Notes: generated by a model from the letters alone, not told the origin. Positions 1-6,658 are shown, counted from the first letter of the stretch. The stretch is DNA of 6,725 nucleotides from an uncultured Solobacterium sp. (GCA_905194705.1 CAJJTI010000106.1:1-6725); one strand, 5' to 3'. A program made the numbers and translations.

Positions 1-29
1 CATGTTGTCTCTACTCTTTGATTATTTAT

Positions 30-55
30 GGTCACAGACGTGACCTTTTTTTATT
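30..55 (+). terminator. Intrinsic terminator of an upstream gene outside the window
   Basis: A perfect 6-bp stem (GGTCAC at 30-35, GTGACC at 40-45) closes an AGAC tetraloop and is followed by seven T residues (46-52). On the opposite strand the stem is not followed by a T-run, so it acts on the + strand. It ends a unit whose coding part is not recognisable in the 29 bases available here. Confidence 0.8.
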
Positions 56-81
56 GACAACAAAAAAATTTAGAGCATAAT
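54..81 (+). promoter_or_regulatory. Sigma-A type promoter of the lysine-transport operon
   Basis: A perfect -35 box TTGACA (54-59) is followed after 16 bp by CATAAT (76-81), five of six matches to the -10 consensus. Transcription would start near 88-90, just before the riboswitch P1 helix. The promoter begins directly after the upstream terminator T-run, so this operon is an independent unit. Confidence 0.75.
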
Positions 82-97
82 ATTCAGTTATAAAATC

Positions 98-266
98 TAT
101 GTATAGAGGTAGCGATGTAGAAGAGTACCTAAGTGAAGAGGCATCTAGTGATCTTAGGGAAAGGCAACCATCGCCGAACAGAATAGATAGGCATATCTAT
201 TTTGTGGGGAATTAGGGAATACCTAACTCACTCCTTCGACAAGAAGAGGCGCTATTATATATCCGA
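98..266 (+). promoter_or_regulatory. Lysine riboswitch (L-box) aptamer
   Basis: The core matches the L-box pattern: AGAGGTAGCGATG near the 5' end, an AGAGTA segment, GGGAAAGGC, the CGCCGAA block (172-178) and GAGGCGCTAT near the 3' end. Helices I can pair by eye are P1 98-106 with 252-261 (one bulged T at 256), P2 112-117 with 169-174, P2a 128-133 with 153-158, P3 179-189 with 194-204 (11 bp), P4 212-216 with 222-226, and P5 234-237 with 243-246. I could not pair the expected P2-P3 kissing loops. In this family lysine binding stabilises P1. The 3' part of P1 also serves the antiterminator, so lysine should switch the downstream genes off. Confidence 0.93.
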
Positions 267-271
267 TGTTT

Positions 272-310
272 AAGTCGTATGTGTGATGGCACATACGATT
301 TTATTTTATC
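272..310 (+). terminator. Riboswitch-controlled intrinsic terminator
   Basis: TCGTATGTG (275-283) and CACATACGA (290-298) form a perfect 9-bp stem over a 6-nt loop. It can extend to 272-301, and a T-rich tract follows (299-309). The 5' arm can pair instead with 257-266 just upstream, giving a competing antiterminator. This is the layout of a transcription-attenuating OFF switch. Confidence 0.9.
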
Positions 311-315
311 TAAGC

Positions 316-321
316 AGGAGG
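316..321 (+). promoter_or_regulatory. Ribosome binding site that fixes the binding-protein start
   Basis: AGGAGG lies 9 bases before the ATG at 331. The in-frame ATG at 283 lies inside the terminator hairpin and has no Shine-Dalgarno, so 331 is the start. That start also puts a proper lipoprotein signal peptide at the N-terminus. Confidence 0.9.
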
Positions 322-330
322 ATATTTAAG

Positions 331-1215
331 ATGAAGAGATTATTAAATGTATTATGTGTATTAGCTATGGCTGTTAGCTTTACTGCTTGCTCCAGCAATG
401 GTGGTAATGGCGAAGCTACAAGTACTAGCAGTACTACAGGAAGTGGCGTAGAAGATGGTGTATTAACAATTGCGATGGAATGTGCTTATGCACCATATAA
501 CTGGACACAAACTGATGACAGCAATGGTGCTGTACCAATTAAGGGAACAAATGAATATGCTAATGGCTATGACATTATGATTGCAAAGAAGATTTGTGAA
601 GCAAACAATTGGGAACTTGAAGTTATCCGCAGTGATTGGGATTCATTAGTACCAAGCGTACAGACAGGTGTTATTGATGCGGCTATTGCTGGCCAATCCA
701 TGACTAAGGAAAGAAGCGAACAGGTTGATTTTGCTGGACCTTACTACTATGCATCATTTGCAATTCTAGTAAAGAAAGATTCTGAATTAGCTAACTTAAC
801 TTCTATTCATGATTTTGGTGGATACAAAGGAACAGCTCAACTTGCGACTATCTGGTATACAGAATGTTTACCTCAAATGGATGGTGTAACAATTGAAACA
901 GCAAGTGAAAGTGCTCCAGCAATGATTATGGCTGTAGAAACAGGTACTGTAGATTTTGTTGTAACAGACTTACCAACAGCTACTGGTGCTGTAGTTGCTT
1001 ATCCTGATTTAAAGGTATTAGATTTCACGGGAACAGATGGTGACTTTGAATTCACTGATGAAGAAAGAGAAGAAAATGTTAATATCGGTATTTCTGTAAG
1101 AAAAGGAAATACAGAATTAAAGGATGCAATTGATTCCGTACTAAGCACAATGACAACAGATGACTTCAATGAAATGATGAATGAAGCAATTAAGGTTCAA
1201 CCTCTAGGTGAATAA
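331..1215 (+). CDS. Amino-acid ABC transporter substrate-binding lipoprotein, probably lysine
   Basis: This is the extracellular, membrane-tethered receptor (294 aa) of a polar amino acid ABC importer of the SBP_bac_3 family. Residues 1-19 are a lipoprotein signal peptide ending in FTAC with Cys20 as the lipidated residue; Phe at -3 is unusual. A Ser/Thr/Gly-rich tether follows (21-40), then the two-lobed binding domain. GQSMTKERSEQVDFAGPYY (121-139) carries Arg128, at the position that normally grips the substrate carboxylate. VVTDLP (210-215) carries Asp213, at the position that normally contacts the amino group. Residues 57-77 form a longer loop than in enteric homologues. The permease starts 2 bases after the stop. 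The substrate cannot be read from the protein alone; lysine is inferred from the riboswitch, and another basic amino acid is possible. Confidence 0.93.
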   Translation: MKRLLNVLCVLAMAVSFTACSSNGGNGEATSTSSTTGSGVEDGVLTIAMECAYAPYNWTQTDDSNGAVPIKGTNEYANGYDIMIAKKICEANNWELEVIRSDWDSLVPSVQTGVIDAAIAGQSMTKERSEQVDFAGPYYYASFAILVKKDSELANLTSIHDFGGYKGTAQLATIWYTECLPQMDGVTIETASESAPAMIMAVETGTVDFVVTDLPTATGAVVAYPDLKVLDFTGTDGDFEFTDEEREENVNIGISVRKGNTELKDAIDSVLSTMTTDDFNEMMNEAIKVQPLGE

Positions 1216-1217
1216 GC

Positions 1218-2054
1218 ATGTCGGGTTTTGTTGGGGATGTAATTAAAGCCTGGACAAAATATCGTTCTTCTTATTTAGCAGGTGTTAAGAATACTTTGAT
1301 ACTTGCCTTTGTGGGGACAGTGTTTGGTTGTTTGATTGGCTTTCTTTGTGGAATATTACAAACAATTCCATATACAAAAAATGACAATGCGTTTAAGAAG
1401 GGATTCTTAAAGTTAATACGAGGAATTATTCGTGTGTATGTTGAATTATTTAGAGGTACACCAATGATTCTTCAAGCAGTATTTTTCTACTATGGTTTAC
1501 CATACGTGACTGGTGGCAGTATGAAGTGGAGCAGCGTATGGTTATGTGCCATTCTCGTTGTATCTATCAATACTGGTGCATATATGGCGGAAACCGTTCG
1601 TGGTGGTATTTTATCAGTTGACAAAGGTCAGACAGAAGGGGCTAAAGCAATTGGTATGAACCATTGGCAAACAATGAGATATGTCATTATGCCACAGGTA
1701 TTAAAAAACATACTTCCACAAATTGGTAATAACTATTTAATCAACGTAAAAGATACTTCGGTTATGTTTATTATTACTTTCTCAGAATTCTTTGCAGTAC
1801 ATCGTGCGGTAACTGGGGCGACTTATATGTATTTCCCAAGTGCTGTAATCGAGATGATTGGTTACTTATGTATGACATTAACAGCTTCAGTTATCTTAAG
1901 ATTCTGGGAAAAGCATTTAGCAGGAAGTTCTTCTTACAGTTTAGCTACTGATGATCAACTTGCGCCTACTGCAGGTATGTTAAATTCACCATTAAAGGGA
2001 AGTAACTTTGATGAACATCATAAGGAAGGAGAACAACATGGAACCAATTATTGA
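1218..2054 (+). CDS. Amino-acid ABC transporter permease (HisM/GlnP type)
   Basis: This is the inner-membrane channel subunit (278 aa) of the same importer. Hydrophobic segments lie at about 22-48, 82-96, 106-125, 182-200 and 207-228. Family hallmarks are ELFRGTP (76-82) and the cytoplasmic EAA loop, whose core runs from [11 protein letters not shown] (140-150) to IMPQ (157-160) and docks on the ATPase. Five transmembrane helices is usual for the family, and the protein probably acts as a homodimer because only one permease gene is present. A weak site, AGGTGAA at the end of the preceding gene, may serve the ATG at 1218. After residue 232 comes a hydrophilic C-terminal tail of about 46 residues. 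Its last 17 bases overlap the ATPase gene, which suggests translational coupling. Confidence 0.93.
   Translation: MSGFVGDVIKAWTKYRSSYLAGVKNTLILAFVGTVFGCLIGFLCGILQTIPYTKNDNAFKKGFLKLIRGIIRVYVELFRGTPMILQAVFFYYGLPYVTGGSMKWSSVWLCAILVVSINTGAYMAETVRGGILSVDKGQTEGAKAIGMNHWQTMRYVIMPQVLKNILPQIGNNYLINVKDTSVMFIITFSEFFAVHRAVTGATYMYFPSAVIEMIGYLCMTLTASVILRFWEKHLAGSSSYSLATDDQLAPTAGMLNSPLKGSNFDEHHKEGEQHGTNY
2026..2031 (+). promoter_or_regulatory. Ribosome binding site that fixes the ATPase start
   Basis: AAGGAG sits 6 bases before the ATG at 2038, inside the permease reading frame. It selects 2038 over the in-frame ATG codons at 2008 and 2011, which would add a 10-residue or 9-residue N-terminal extension not normal for this family. 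Confidence 0.88.
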
Positions 2055-2775
2055 AATTAAGCATTTATCAAAAGCTTTTGGTGCAAATGTTGTTCTGAAA
2101 GATATTAATTTTACAGTAAATAAAGGTGATGTTACATGCATCATTGGAGCATCGGGGAGTGGTAAATCAACAATACTTAGATGTATTAATCTTCTTGAAA
2201 CACCAACTTCTGGTGATATTTTGTACCATGGTGACTCGATCCTTACAAAGGGATTTAAGCAAACAGAATATCGCGTACATGTTGGTATGTGTTTCCAGTC
2301 ATTTAACTTGTTTAATAATATGACAGTTCTTGAAAACTGCATGATTGGACAAATTAAAGTATTAAAGAAAACAAAAGAAGAAGCGAAAAGAAATGCTTTA
2401 GTATATTTGCAGAAAGTTGGAATGGCAGCTTATATCAATGCTCGACCTGATCAAATTTCTGGCGGTCAGAAACAAAGAGTAGCTATTGCTAGAGCATTGG
2501 CTATGGAACCTGAAGTGTTGCTTTTTGATGAACCAACGAGTGCTTTGGATCCTGAAATGGTTGGAGAAGTACTTAATGTTATGAAGCAGTTAGCTAAAGA
2601 AGGCATGACAATGATTGTCGTAACACATGAAATGGGCTTTGCTAGACAAGTATCTAATAAAGTGTTATTTATGGCTGATGGTTTAATTGAAGAAGAAGGT
2701 ACACCTGAAGAAATTTTTGATCATCCACAATCTGATAGAACAAAGGCATTCTTGGCGAAAGTATTAAACAAATAA
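2038..2775 (+). CDS. Amino-acid ABC transporter ATPase (GlnQ/HisP type)
   Basis: This cytoplasmic ATPase (245 aa, normal family length) powers the importer. All motifs are intact: Walker [10 protein letters not shown] (37-45), Q-loop Gln87 in CFQSFNLF, signature SGGQKQR (141-147), Walker B LLFDEP with catalytic Glu165, D-loop SALD, and switch His197 in VVTHEMG. The [15 protein letters not shown] start is typical of the polar amino acid family, and [10 protein letters not shown] near the C-terminus is also characteristic. It overlaps the permease gene by 17 bases and is the last gene before a terminator. Binding protein, one permease and one ATPase make a complete transporter under one riboswitch. 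General function is certain; lysine as substrate rests on the leader RNA. Confidence 0.95.
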   Translation: MEPIIEIKHLSKAFGANVVLKDINFTVNKGDVTCIIGASGSGKSTILRCINLLETPTSGDILYHGDSILTKGFKQTEYRVHVGMCFQSFNLFNNMTVLENCMIGQIKVLKKTKEEAKRNALVYLQKVGMAAYINARPDQISGGQKQRVAIARALAMEPEVLLFDEPTSALDPEMVGEVLNVMKQLAKEGMTMIVVTHEMGFARQVSNKVLFMADGLIEEEGTPEEIFDHPQSDRTKAFLAKVLNK

Positions 2776-2789
2776 AAGCATAGCGTGTT

Positions 2790-2820
2790 AAGGAAGATTC
2801 GATTCTTCCTTTTCATTTTA
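2790..2820 (+). terminator. Intrinsic terminator closing the lysine-transport operon
   Basis: AAGGAAGA (2790-2797) and TCTTCCTT (2804-2811) form a perfect 8-bp stem over a 6-nt loop, followed by a T-rich tail (TTTTCATTTTA). It lies 14 bases after the ATPase stop codon. Confidence 0.85.
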
Positions 2821-2824
2821 TAAT
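2819..2824 (+). promoter_or_regulatory. Possible -10 box for the peptidase gene
   Basis: A perfect TATAAT overlaps the tail of the preceding terminator, 23 bases before the peptidase ATG. No convincing -35 box lies 16-18 bp upstream, where the terminator stem sits. The promoter is therefore only tentative. Confidence 0.35.
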
Positions 2825-2847
2825 AGACAATATAGAATAAATTTAAT

Positions 2848-3624
2848 ATGGATAGACGATTTAAAGGGGAAATTATCACAACATTAGTGTTGTGTATATG
2901 TATTGTGTTAGGGTTAATTTACTTGACGATTAAGCGAGCTATTAATGCGAAAAATGAAGTAAAGCCAACACCGACGATAATGGCAACGATAGAGCCGACA
3001 AAAACGCCGGTTTCTTCGCCCACGCCTTTACCTACACCAACACCTGTTATTTATGATACAGAAAGTGATGAAAGTTTATTCCGCATCGTAAATGAAAATC
3101 AACAAATAGATAAAGATTATGTACCAACTAATCTTGTGAAAATAGATAGTTCTTTAATCAGTGTTAACTTCTCACATGAATTAAGAACAGATGCTTATGA
3201 AGCACTAAAAGATTTATACTGTAAAGCTTTGGAAGCTGGATATAAAATGAGAATACTATCAGGGTATCGTTCTTATACTGAACAACAACAATTGTTCAAT
3301 TTTTACGTTAGCAAGTATGGAAAAGAATGGGCAGAACAGATTGATGATAAACCTGGTGAAAGTGAACATCAGCTGGGATTGTGCATTGATGTAGGTTTGC
3401 CAAGTGGTGAATGTGATTTGGACAGTTGTTTCGCAAGTAGTGGATTATATTCATGGCTTCATGAAAATGCATATAAATATGGTTTTATAGAGCGCTATCC
3501 CGAAGGCAAACAAAGTGTCACGGGTATTATATATAGTCCTTGGCATTATCGCTTTGTTGGTAAAGATATGGCTGAAAAAATTTACATTTCCGGTTTAACA
3601 ATGGAAGAATTTTTTGAAAATTGA
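2848..3624 (+). CDS. Membrane-anchored M15B (VanY-like) D,D/L,D-carboxypeptidase homologue, active site altered
   Basis: The protein (258 aa) is built like cell-wall D-Ala-D-Ala or L,D-carboxypeptidases that trim peptidoglycan stem peptides outside the membrane. A single N-terminal helix (about 9-27) anchors it, a Thr/Pro-rich spacer (39-66) follows, and the M15B domain fills roughly 100-255. SGYRS (138-142) and SEHQLGLCID give zinc ligands His174 and Asp181. PWHYRFVG (231-238) gives the third ligand, His233. In active members the residue three before this His is Glu, the general base; here it is Ser230. It may be inactive, use another residue, or act as a binding or regulatory homologue. No Shine-Dalgarno precedes the ATG. 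The gene stands alone between a terminator and the next promoter. Nothing nearby suggests glycopeptide resistance. Confidence 0.88.
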   Translation: MDRRFKGEIITTLVLCICIVLGLIYLTIKRAINAKNEVKPTPTIMATIEPTKTPVSSPTPLPTPTPVIYDTESDESLFRIVNENQQIDKDYVPTNLVKIDSSLISVNFSHELRTDAYEALKDLYCKALEAGYKMRILSGYRSYTEQQQLFNFYVSKYGKEWAEQIDDKPGESEHQLGLCIDVGLPSGECDLDSCFASSGLYSWLHENAYKYGFIERYPEGKQSVTGIIYSPWHYRFVGKDMAEKIYISGLTMEEFFEN

Positions 3625-3649
3625 TGAAAATAGTTATTGCGAATATAAA
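3621..3649 (+). promoter_or_regulatory. Promoter of the tryptophan-transport operon
   Basis: TTGATG (3621-3626, four of six matches) and TATAAA (3644-3649, five of six) are separated by exactly 17 bp. The -35 box overlaps the peptidase stop codon. Transcription would start near 3656, upstream of the T-box stem I. No terminator follows the peptidase gene, so read-through from it is also possible. Confidence 0.55.
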
Positions 3650-3702
3650 ATAGCAGGAGTATATTTTATCCATACAAACCAAAGATCAGGAGATCAAACA
3701 TA

Positions 3703-3929
3703 GAAGGCAGCTTGTAGAGAGTCATGAGGGTGGAAATTGACAGTGAAGCACTATGCAAATGGACCTGAGAGGGCTGGATGAAAGCAGTATTGCAAGTACT
3801 TCCAGACGCAATGCTAGCGTTAAAGAGCAGAAAATGTGATAGCATTTTCTAGAAAAGAGAGAAGTATTTACTTCTAATTAAGGTGGTACCGCAGGCATAC
3901 GCTTGTCCTTAGATGGATGAGCGTTTTTT
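3703..3929 (+). promoter_or_regulatory. T-box leader, probable tRNA-Trp specificity
   Basis: This leader fills most of the 353-base gap between genes. Stem I is closed by GAAG/CTTC (3703-3706 with 3799-3802) and GCTTG/CAAGT (3710-3714 with 3793-3797). Conserved AGAGAG (3716-3721) and GGTGGAA (3729-3735) follow. The segment AAATGGACCTGAGAG (3757-3771) matches the usual specifier context, which gives codon UGG at 3760-3762 followed by the conserved purine A. Other hairpins are 3829-3836 with 3843-3850 and stem III 3860-3865 with 3870-3875. The T-box proper, AAGGTGGTACCGC (3880-3892), forms the antiterminator: TAAGG (3879-3883) with CCTTA (3907-3911), bulge 3884-3890, and 3891-3896 with 3901-3906. 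Uncharged tRNA-Trp should favour this fold and turn the genes on. The T-box class is near certain; the Trp assignment rests on specifier alignment plus the genes downstream. Confidence 0.93.
3900..3929 (+). terminator. T-box controlled intrinsic terminator
   Basis: CGCTTGTCC (3900-3908) pairs with GGATGAGCG (3915-3923) in a 9-bp stem with two G-U pairs over a 6-nt loop, followed by six T residues (3924-3929). Its 5' arm is shared with both antiterminator helices, so the two folds exclude each other. Confidence 0.92.
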
Positions 3930-3977
3930 GTTTATATCACTATAAAAAGAAAATGCAGAAAAGGAGGAGGATATCAC

Positions 3978-4988
3978 ATGAAAAAACTATTTATTTTAAC
4001 TTTTGTGGCAACATTATTTACTACACTTCTTGGATGCACTAAGGAAACTGCAACTTCTGACGATTCTACAAACACAGAGAAAGTTTACAAGGTCGCTGTT
4101 GTTAAACAACTTGATCATGCATCTCTTGATGAAATCGCTACGGCCATTTGTGATGAATTCGATGCAATTAGTAAAGAAAAAGGCATAGTAATCGACTATG
4201 GTGATGTATATTCAGGTCAAAATGATCAAACAACATTACAACAGATTGGTTCTCAAGTGATGAGTGACAAAGTGGATGTCATTGTTCCTATAGCTACTCT
4301 TGCAGCACAAACAATGACAGTTGTATCAGATGGTGAAGTTCCTGTCGTATTTGCGGCGATATCTGACCCTGAAGCGGCAAATTTAACAGATATTGATTAT
4401 GTAACTGGTACATCTGATGCCTTAAATACAAAACAGATTATGGATATGATTTTTAAAGTAAATCCTGATACAAAAAAAGTTGGTTTGCTATATTCTATGT
4501 CTGAAGCAAACAGTAAAAAACCTATTGAAGAAGCGAAACAATACCTTGAGGAAAAAGGTGTAGAAGTCATTGAAGCTACAGGAAATACAGATGATGAAAT
4601 TAAGCAGGCAGCTTCTTCTTTAATCGCAAGTCACGTAGATGCTGTATTTACACCAACAGATAATGTTGTTATGTCTGCAGAACTTGCAATAGCTGAAGAT
4701 TTTATGAATGCAAAAATCCCACATTATACAGGTGCTGATTCATTTGTTAGAAATGGTGCGTTTGCAACATGTGGTGTAAATTACAAAGAACTTGGCAAAG
4801 AAACAGCAGATTTAGCATATCAGGTAATAACTGAAGGAATGGATTCAATTGAATATAAAAATAGTTATGAAGTAATGCCTGGTGGAATTATTACTGTAAA
4901 TCGTGAAGTATGTGAAGCATTAGGTATTGATGCAAATGTATTTACAGAATTTGGAACAATTGTAGAAGTAGATACTAGTAAGGAATAA
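3978..4988 (+). CDS. trpX: Tryptophan ABC transporter substrate-binding lipoprotein (TrpX family)
   Basis: This is the extracellular receptor (336 aa) of a family long labelled 'ABC_sub_bind' and annotated as tryptophan-binding where a Trp T-box precedes it. The signal peptide ends in LLGC with Cys20 lipidated, and a short Thr/Ser/Asp tether follows. Family landmarks are PIATLAAQ (104-111), VVFAAISDP (123-131), GTSD (144-147), VGLLYS plus the EANS segment (168-179), FTPTDN (224-229) and the GADSFVRNGAFATCGVNY block (252-269) of the C-terminal lobe. A very strong site, AAGGAGGAGG (3961-3970), lies 7 bases before the ATG. The permease gene starts 3 bases after the stop codon. The fold and role are secure. 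Tryptophan is inferred from the leader and family precedent; some relatives are only loosely annotated. Confidence 0.92.
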   Translation: MKKLFILTFVATLFTTLLGCTKETATSDDSTNTEKVYKVAVVKQLDHASLDEIATAICDEFDAISKEKGIVIDYGDVYSGQNDQTTLQQIGSQVMSDKVDVIVPIATLAAQTMTVVSDGEVPVVFAAISDPEAANLTDIDYVTGTSDALNTKQIMDMIFKVNPDTKKVGLLYSMSEANSKKPIEEAKQYLEEKGVEVIEATGNTDDEIKQAASSLIASHVDAVFTPTDNVVMSAELAIAEDFMNAKIPHYTGADSFVRNGAFATCGVNYKELGKETADLAYQVITEGMDSIEYKNSYEVMPGGIITVNREVCEALGIDANVFTEFGTIVEVDTSKE

Positions 4989-4991
4989 GTT

Positions 4992-5876
4992 ATGTTATAT
5001 ATCGTACAAACAGCGTTACAGCTTGGTTGCATTTATTCATTTGCAGCTTTAGCGTTATTTCTGAGTTATAGAATTTTACAAATAGCTGATTTAACAACTG
5101 ATGGATGTTTTGTGTTAGGTATGGCTGTATCGATTGTCTTTACGATTCAAGGTCATCCAGTACTAGGCGTATTTATGGGGATGTTACTGGGTGGAGTGGC
5201 AGGACTATTAACAGCATTACTACAAACTTATTTTGGTGTTCCTTCAATTTTGGCGGGTATTATTACAAATACAGGTTTGTATACCATAAATTTAATGGTT
5301 ATGGGCTGGAGCTCTAATTTATCCATTTTGAAAAATAAGACAATATTTACATTATTTAAAGAAACGGGTATTGCTGGTTCTTGGAATTCAATCATTCTTG
5401 CAGGTTGCATTGTAATAATCGTCATGGTATTGATGAGATGGTTTTTATCCACAAGACTTGGATTATCAATTCGAGCTACTGGGGATAATATTGATATGGT
5501 TTCTTCATCATCCATCAATCCGAAAACAACAATTATTATTGGTTTAATATTATCAAATATGTTAACAGGACTTTCTGGGGCTATGGCAAGTCAATTACAA
5601 AAAAGTGCTGATATTAATGCTGGTACGGGTATTGTAACTGTGGGACTCGCAACATTAATCATTGGCGAAACATTAGTGAACGGTAAAAAATCCATTACAA
5701 GAAATATTGTTGCATGTTTAGTTGGAAATATTGTTTATAGATGTATTTATGCATTTGTTCTGCAGTCTCATATTATCCCGGTTGAATGCTTAAAACTCAT
5801 GACGGCTGTAATAATCACACTCGCAATTGCTATACCATACATACAAGATGAAAAAAGAAGGAAGACAATATGTTAA
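4992..5876 (+). CDS. trpY: Tryptophan ABC transporter permease (TrpY family)
   Basis: This is the membrane channel subunit (294 aa) of the TrpXYZ importer, related to the branched-chain (LivH-like) permease superfamily rather than to the first operon's permease. About eight hydrophobic segments cover most of the chain, for example 10-27, 36-52, 58-79, 85-104, 132-151, 180-198, 212-229 and 238-257, with a further one near 268-284. The cytoplasmic coupling loop LGLSIRATGDN (156-166) is the family hallmark and contacts the ATPase. It continues as MVSSSSINPK, with a run of four serines. AAGGAA at the end of trpX (4980-4985) serves as its ribosome binding site. The last 7 bases overlap trpZ, so the two are probably translationally coupled. 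Confidence 0.9.
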   Translation: MLYIVQTALQLGCIYSFAALALFLSYRILQIADLTTDGCFVLGMAVSIVFTIQGHPVLGVFMGMLLGGVAGLLTALLQTYFGVPSILAGIITNTGLYTINLMVMGWSSNLSILKNKTIFTLFKETGIAGSWNSIILAGCIVIIVMVLMRWFLSTRLGLSIRATGDNIDMVSSSSINPKTTIIIGLILSNMLTGLSGAMASQLQKSADINAGTGIVTVGLATLIIGETLVNGKKSITRNIVACLVGNIVYRCIYAFVLQSHIIPVECLKLMTAVIITLAIAIPYIQDEKRRKTIC

Positions 5877-6658
5877 AAATAGATCATATTTCAAAAACCT
5901 TTGCTAAAGGTACAGTAAATGAGAAAAAAGCTCTGGATGATATATCTTTAACTGTTGATACAGGTGATTTTATAACGATTATTGGGTCAAACGGTGCTGG
6001 TAAATCAACATTATTTAATAGTATTTCAGGAGAGTTTTTCGTCGATACAGGAAAGATTATTTTAGATGACGAAGATATTACAAAAAAACCGGATTATTTA
6101 CGCAGCAAAGATATTGGCCGATTGTTTCAAGATCCTTTAAGAGGAACAGCCCCTCATATGACAATTAAAGAAAATTTAGCTTTAGCATATATGAGAGCTG
6201 ATCGTAATACAAATATGTTTTCTAAAATAACCCGTAAGGATGAAAACATATTTAAGGATGAATTAAAAAAATTAGATATGAATCTTGAGGATCGATTAAA
6301 TACTCAGGTGGGATTGTTATCTGGTGGTCAAAGACAAGCATTAACTTTACTTATGGCAACGATTGTTCCACCAAAAGTATTACTTTTAGATGAGCATACT
6401 GCAGCTTTGGATCCTGTAATGGCGGAAAAGGTAATGGCTTTAACAAATAGTATTGTTAAAGAAAATAACATTACCTGTCTAATGGTAACACATAACATGA
6501 AGATGGCTTTAGCTACAGGTAATAGAACACTGATAATGAATCATGGAAAAATCATTCATGAATTAAATGAAGATATCAAAAAGACAATGAAACTTGATGA
6601 ATTATTGAAAGTATTTAGAGAATCATTAAATGATGACAGAATTATTTTAGAAAATTAA
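5870..6658 (+). CDS. trpZ: Tryptophan ABC transporter ATPase (TrpZ family)
   Basis: This cytoplasmic ATPase (262 aa) drives TrpXY. Motifs are complete: Walker A GSNGAGKST (39-47), Q-loop Gln87 in LFQDP, signature LSGGQRQ (150-156), Walker B VLLLDEH with Asp174 and catalytic Glu175, D-loop AALD (178-181), and switch His208 in MVTHNM. The usual DEPT is DEHT here, a variant I recognise as normal for this transporter family. The ribosome binding site AAGGAAG (5858-5864) lies inside trpY, 5 bases before the ATG, and the genes overlap by 7 bases. It completes an operon of receptor, permease and ATPase. No strong terminator follows, so a further gene may be co-transcribed. Confidence 0.93.
   Translation: MLKIDHISKTFAKGTVNEKKALDDISLTVDTGDFITIIGSNGAGKSTLFNSISGEFFVDTGKIILDDEDITKKPDYLRSKDIGRLFQDPLRGTAPHMTIKENLALAYMRADRNTNMFSKITRKDENIFKDELKKLDMNLEDRLNTQVGLLSGGQRQALTLLMATIVPPKVLLLDEHTAALDPVMAEKVMALTNSIVKENNITCLMVTHNMKMALATGNRTLIMNHGKIIHELNEDIKKTMKLDELLKVFRESLNDDRIILEN

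Noticed and set aside
283..330. An upstream in-frame ATG that would add 16 residues to the lysine-binding protein
   Set aside because: It lies in the riboswitch terminator hairpin, has no Shine-Dalgarno and would bury the lipoprotein signal peptide. The ATG at 331 has AGGAGG in front.
2008..2037. Upstream in-frame ATG codons at 2008 and 2011 for the first ATPase
   Set aside because: They lack a ribosome binding site and lengthen the protein beyond the family norm. The ATG at 2038 follows AAGGAG and gives the typical N-terminus.
1992..2342. Antisense open frame of 116 codons across the permease-ATPase junction
   Set aside because: It is opposite well-supported coding sequence, has no recognisable motifs and no separate ribosome binding site. 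It is a shadow of the ATPase gene.
2848..3624. Reading the M15B protein as a glycopeptide-resistance VanY
   Set aside because: No van regulatory or ligase genes are nearby, the catalytic glutamate is replaced, and M15B proteins are common housekeeping wall enzymes in Firmicutes.
3684..3695. Small palindrome GATC-AGGA-GATC upstream of T-box stem I
   Set aside because: Only four base pairs, with no T-run and no conserved context. It is too short to call.
3783..3785. AGC (Ser) as the T-box specifier, because it sits in GAA-AGC-AGTA
   Set aside because: The conserved context before ACCTGAGAG points to TGG at 3760-3762, and the downstream genes are of the tryptophan-transport family. Another TGG at 3775-3777 also lacks the right flanking context.
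5228..5518. Antisense open frame of 96 codons inside trpY
   Set aside because: It resembles no family I know and mirrors a membrane-protein coding region. The + strand gene has clear motifs and operon context.
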